A DNA stretch of 64,000 nucleotides from an uncultured Pelagibacteraceae bacterium (GTDB lineage: Bacteria; Pseudomonadota; Alphaproteobacteria; Pelagibacterales; Pelagibacteraceae): the NCBI GenBank assembly GCA_902626645.1, contig CACOGC010000005.1, positions 25,798-89,797 on the forward strand, given 5' to 3'. A program made the position numbers and the translations under genes. Positions 60,710-64,000 of the stretch are shown piece by piece (position 1 is the stretch's first letter; each line of letters opens with the position of its first letter). Under the pieces are notes generated by a model that made no database searches, had not been told where the DNA came from, and saw nothing but the letters and a program-made list of their open reading frames with translations.

Positions 60710-61633
60710 ATGAAAACAATAAAAAACTTTATATTAGCTTTGGCTGCATGGGCAATGATGTCTGTATCTGCTTTAGCTGTAGATATAATTGTGGTTTCTC
60801 ATGGTCAAGCAAACGATCCTTTCTGGTCGGTTGCTAAAAATGGAGTTGATGCTGGATGTAAAGACATGGGAGTGTCTTGTAAATACACAGCACCAGCAAC
60901 TTTTGACATGGTAGAAATGGCAAAATTGATTGATAATGCTGTATCACAAAAACCAAAAGGTATTGTGATCACATTACCAGATGCTGCTGCTTTAGGAAAA
61001 TCAGTTAAAGCTGCGATTGCTGCTGGTATTCCTGTAATATCAATGAACTCTGGATCTGATGATTATGCATCTTTAGGAATTAGTGCACACGTTGGACAAA
61101 CTGAGTTTGAAGCAGGTGTAGGTGGTGGACAAAAAATGAAAGCCGCTGGTGGAAAAAAAGCATTATGTGTTAACCATGAGGTAGGAAACGTTGCACTTGA
61201 TAGAAGATGTGCTGGTTTCAAAAAAGGTTTTGGTGGATCTGTTGATATTTTAGGTACTTCAAATGACCCAACAGAAATTCAAAAAGCTGTTGCTGCAAAA
61301 TTAGGTGGTGGCTATGACACTATTCTAACTTTAGGTGCTGGATTGTCTGGTGAAGCAGCTTTGAAAGCACTTGAGTCTGCTGGAAAAGTTGGTTCTGTAA
61401 GATTAGGAACGTTTGATATGTCTCCAAATATGTTAAAAGCTGCTGCTGCAGGAAAAGTAGAGTTTTTAATTGACCAACAGCAATATCTACAAGGATATTT
61501 ACCAATAGCTATCTTTGGACAATATATGAGATGGGGAACAATGCCAGCAGGTGTGGTAATGACTGGACCTGGGTTTGTTACTCCTGACAATGCGTCTAAA
61601 GTAATTAAATGGGCAGCTCAAGGTTATAGATAA
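60710..61633 (+). CDS. Sugar ABC transporter substrate-binding protein (periplasmic-binding type 1)
   Basis: Signal peptide; HGQANDPFWSVAKNGVDAGCKDMGV. Confidence 0.92.
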   Translation: MKTIKNFILALAAWAMMSVSALAVDIIVVSHGQANDPFWSVAKNGVDAGCKDMGVSCKYTAPATFDMVEMAKLIDNAVSQKPKGIVITLPDAAALGKSVKAAIAAGIPVISMNSGSDDYASLGISAHVGQTEFEAGVGGGQKMKAAGGKKALCVNHEVGNVALDRRCAGFKKGFGGSVDILGTSNDPTEIQKAVAAKLGGGYDTILTLGAGLSGEAALKALESAGKVGSVRLGTFDMSPNMLKAAAAGKVEFLIDQQQYLQGYLPIAIFGQYMRWGTMPAGVVMTGPGFVTPDNASKVIKWAAQGYR

Positions 61634-61644
61634 AAATACAAATT

Positions 61645-61674
61645 AAAGGCCTGACTAATGTTAGTCAGGCCTTT
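61645..61674 (+). terminator. Strong hairpin with T run directly after SBP gene
   Basis: aaaggcctgactaatgttagtcaggccttttttaat. Confidence 0.85.
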
Positions 61675-61703
61675 TTTAATCATCTTTAAATTATAATTTT
61701 TAT

Positions 61704-62831
61704 ATGTCTGTAAAATCAGAGAGTATTCAATCTAAAAAAGATAGTGGACAAGATGAAAGACTTAAAAAAATTTCACCTCTTAGAGTTTTATTAAACAGAC
61801 CAGAGCTTGGTGCTTTAGGTGGCTCAATTTTAGTTTTTATTTTTTTTGGAATAGTTGCTGGTGACACTGGAATGTTTAGCGCTTATGGGACATTAAATTT
61901 TTTAGATGTTTCAGCTAATTTAGGAATTATTGCTATTGCTGCTGCAATGTTAATGATCGGTGGAGAGTTTGATTTATCAATTGGATCAATGATTGGTTTT
62001 GCAGGAATTTGTATCGCTATACCTGCAATTTATTGGGGCTGGCCTTTATGGACGAGTATTATTTTTGCTTTTACTATGGCAGTACTAATTGGTTATTTCA
62101 ATGGTATAATGGTGGTAAAAACTGGTCTTCCATCCTTCATAGTAACTCTTGCAATGTTGTTCATTTTAAGGGGTGCAACTTTGGCTATTACGAGATTAAT
62201 TACTGGAAGAACTCAAGTACCAGGATTAAGAGTTTTAATAGAGGATGATCCAATCGCTTGGTTATTTGCAACAGACACTTTTCAATGGTTATTCACATGG
62301 CTAGGATCGATGAAATTAATTGCACTGAGAACTGACGGTTCACCATTGGCTACAGGTATTCCACCATCAGTAATATGGTTTATTGCTCTTACATTATTTG
62401 CGACTTGGATACTTATGAAAACTAGATATGGAAATTGGATATTTGCATCAGGTGGAGATAAAGTTGGTGCTACAAATGTTGGTGTACCTGTTGGAAGAGT
62501 AAAAATAAGTCTATTTATTGGAACAGCTGTAGCATCGACAATATTTGCTTGTATTCAAGTTTTAGATGCAGGTTCTGCAGATACTATGAGAGGAACTTTA
62601 AAAGAATTGGAAGCAATAGCAGCTGCTGTGGTTGGCGGTTGTCTTTTAACTGGAGGTTATGGCTCTGCCATCGGAGCAGCATTGGGCGCTATTATTTTTG
62701 GTACTGTATCAATGGGAATTTTTTATACAGATGTGGATACTGATTGGTTTAAGGTTTTTTTAGGCGCAATGATGTTAATTGCAGTAGTATTCAATAATTA
62801 TATTAGAAAAAAAGTTACAGAGACTAAGTGA
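61704..62831 (+). CDS. Sugar ABC transporter permease (RbsC-like)
   Basis: [36 protein letters not shown]. Confidence 0.93.
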   Translation: MSVKSESIQSKKDSGQDERLKKISPLRVLLNRPELGALGGSILVFIFFGIVAGDTGMFSAYGTLNFLDVSANLGIIAIAAAMLMIGGEFDLSIGSMIGFAGICIAIPAIYWGWPLWTSIIFAFTMAVLIGYFNGIMVVKTGLPSFIVTLAMLFILRGATLAITRLITGRTQVPGLRVLIEDDPIAWLFATDTFQWLFTWLGSMKLIALRTDGSPLATGIPPSVIWFIALTLFATWILMKTRYGNWIFASGGDKVGATNVGVPVGRVKISLFIGTAVASTIFACIQVLDAGSADTMRGTLKELEAIAAAVVGGCLLTGGYGSAIGAALGAIIFGTVSMGIFYTDVDTDWFKVFLGAMMLIAVVFNNYIRKKVTETK

Positions 62832-63625
62832 TGTCTGAATATTTAGTTCAATTCAATAATATAAGTAAATTTTTTGGTAAAGTAATTGCTTTGAAAGATG
62901 TCACTATGAAACTAAAAAAAGGCGAAATAATGTGCTTACTTGGTGACAATGGAGCTGGAAAATCTACTTTGATAAAAACTTTAGCAGGTGTTCATAAGCC
63001 TGATGAAGGTGAAATTATTTTTGAAGATCAAAAAATAGTTTTTGACTCACCACGAGATGCTTTGGATATTGGGATAGGTACTGTTTATCAAGATTTAGCA
63101 TTAGTTTCCCTCATGAGTGTTACTAGAAATTTTTTTATGGGCAGAGAACCACAAAAAGGTTTACTTTTTTTCAAAACTTTTGATATTGAAAAAGCAAACA
63201 CTATAGCTGCAGAAAGAATGGGACAAATAGGTATTGATGTTAGAGACCCATCACAAGCTGTCGGTACGATGTCTGGAGGTGAAAGACAATGTCTCGCTAT
63301 TTCTAGAGCAATTTATTTTGGGGCAAAAGTTTTGGTATTAGATGAACCAACATCAGCATTAGGTGTACATCAAGCTTCAATGGTCCTGAAATATATTGTT
63401 AAAGCAGCATCACAAGGTTTAGCTGTAATTTTAATAACACACAACGTTCATCATGCTTATCCTGTTGGAAATAGTTTTACAGTTTTAAATCGAGGAAAAA
63501 GTATGGGAACATTTCAAAAAAAAGATATATCTAGAGAAAAACTTTTAAGCATGATGGCAGGTGGTGAGGAATTAGATAAGTTAGAAGTCGAACTTAAAGA
63601 AATGGACCGAATAGAAAATAATTAG
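62828..63625 (+). CDS. Sugar ABC transporter ATP-binding protein
   Basis: [42 protein letters not shown]. Confidence 0.95.
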   Translation: MMSEYLVQFNNISKFFGKVIALKDVTMKLKKGEIMCLLGDNGAGKSTLIKTLAGVHKPDEGEIIFEDQKIVFDSPRDALDIGIGTVYQDLALVSLMSVTRNFFMGREPQKGLLFFKTFDIEKANTIAAERMGQIGIDVRDPSQAVGTMSGGERQCLAISRAIYFGAKVLVLDEPTSALGVHQASMVLKYIVKAASQGLAVILITHNVHHAYPVGNSFTVLNRGKSMGTFQKKDISREKLLSMMAGGEELDKLEVELKEMDRIENN

Positions 63626-63693
63626 ACAAATATACCACTTCTACATACATAAATTTTGCTGTAATATTTTTTAAATAAAGAAAGGGGTAATAT

Positions 63694-64000
63694 ATGAAAG
63701 CATATATAATGGGAAACTACACTGAAAAAGCTTTTCAAGGTTTTTTAAAAGATCCTAAAAGTGATAGAAAAGCAGTAGTTGAACAATTAACAAAAGCTAT
63801 GGGTGGAACAATGCATAGTATGGATATAGTTAGAGGTCCATATGACTTTATTGTTGTTAATGAACTTACAACATTTGAAGACTTTGCAGCAGTAAAACTT
63901 GTAGTAGAAGCATCAGGAGCAGTTAAAAATTTAACAATGTTAGAAGCTATTGATTTTAATAAAGCTACTGTTAAAGCGAGTGAAGTTGCATCAGGTGCAT
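63694..64000 (+). CDS. GYD-domain protein, truncated by window end
   Basis: MKAYIMGNYTEKAFQGFLKDPKSDRKAVVEQLTKAMGGTMHSMDIVRGPYDFIVVNEL, open to window edge. Confidence 0.72.
   Translation, partial: MKAYIMGNYTEKAFQGFLKDPKSDRKAVVEQLTKAMGGTMHSMDIVRGPYDFIVVNELTTFEDFAAVKLVVEASGAVKNLTMLEAIDFNKATVKASEVASGA

Noticed and set aside
1-64000. CRISPR arrays, tRNAs, prophage or insertion sequences
   Set aside because: Read through intergenic regions and ORFs; no direct-repeat arrays, cloverleaf sequences, integrases or transposases recognised.

Overview
AT-rich, very compactly coded bacterial chromosome segment. Gene content and style fit an alphaproteobacterium of the SAR11/Pelagibacter type (inference, no search run). 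I see no tRNA, rRNA, CRISPR array, phage or transposon. Main modules: (1) NCS1 permease (cut by window start) and a TRAP transporter, followed by a GMC oxidoreductase. (2) A sulfonate module at 8.4-19 kb: xsc, suyAB, two candidate sulfite exporters, aprABM, and two unassigned small genes. (3) A folate pabABC set, metC, mnmA and housekeeping genes. (4) A tandem-HTH ScfR/RamB-type regulator divergent from aceA, with repeated TGTAAA half-sites between them. (5) A small surface-sugar locus and an ABC-2 exporter. (6) A TPP riboswitch upstream of a ThiV-like sodium:solute symporter. (7) A TTT (TctABC) transporter with a deoxysugar-acid catabolic set, then inositol-like genes and a sugar ABC transporter. 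Most notable observations: an intrinsic-terminator-like hairpin written inside the first codons of tctB, with comparable hairpins directly after the other two substrate-binding-protein genes; the tandem-HTH regulator with 9-bp-spaced half-sites; unassigned small proteins in the apr/sulfite cluster; and a 27-aa Arg/Lys micro-ORF resembling bS22/COX24-type proteins.
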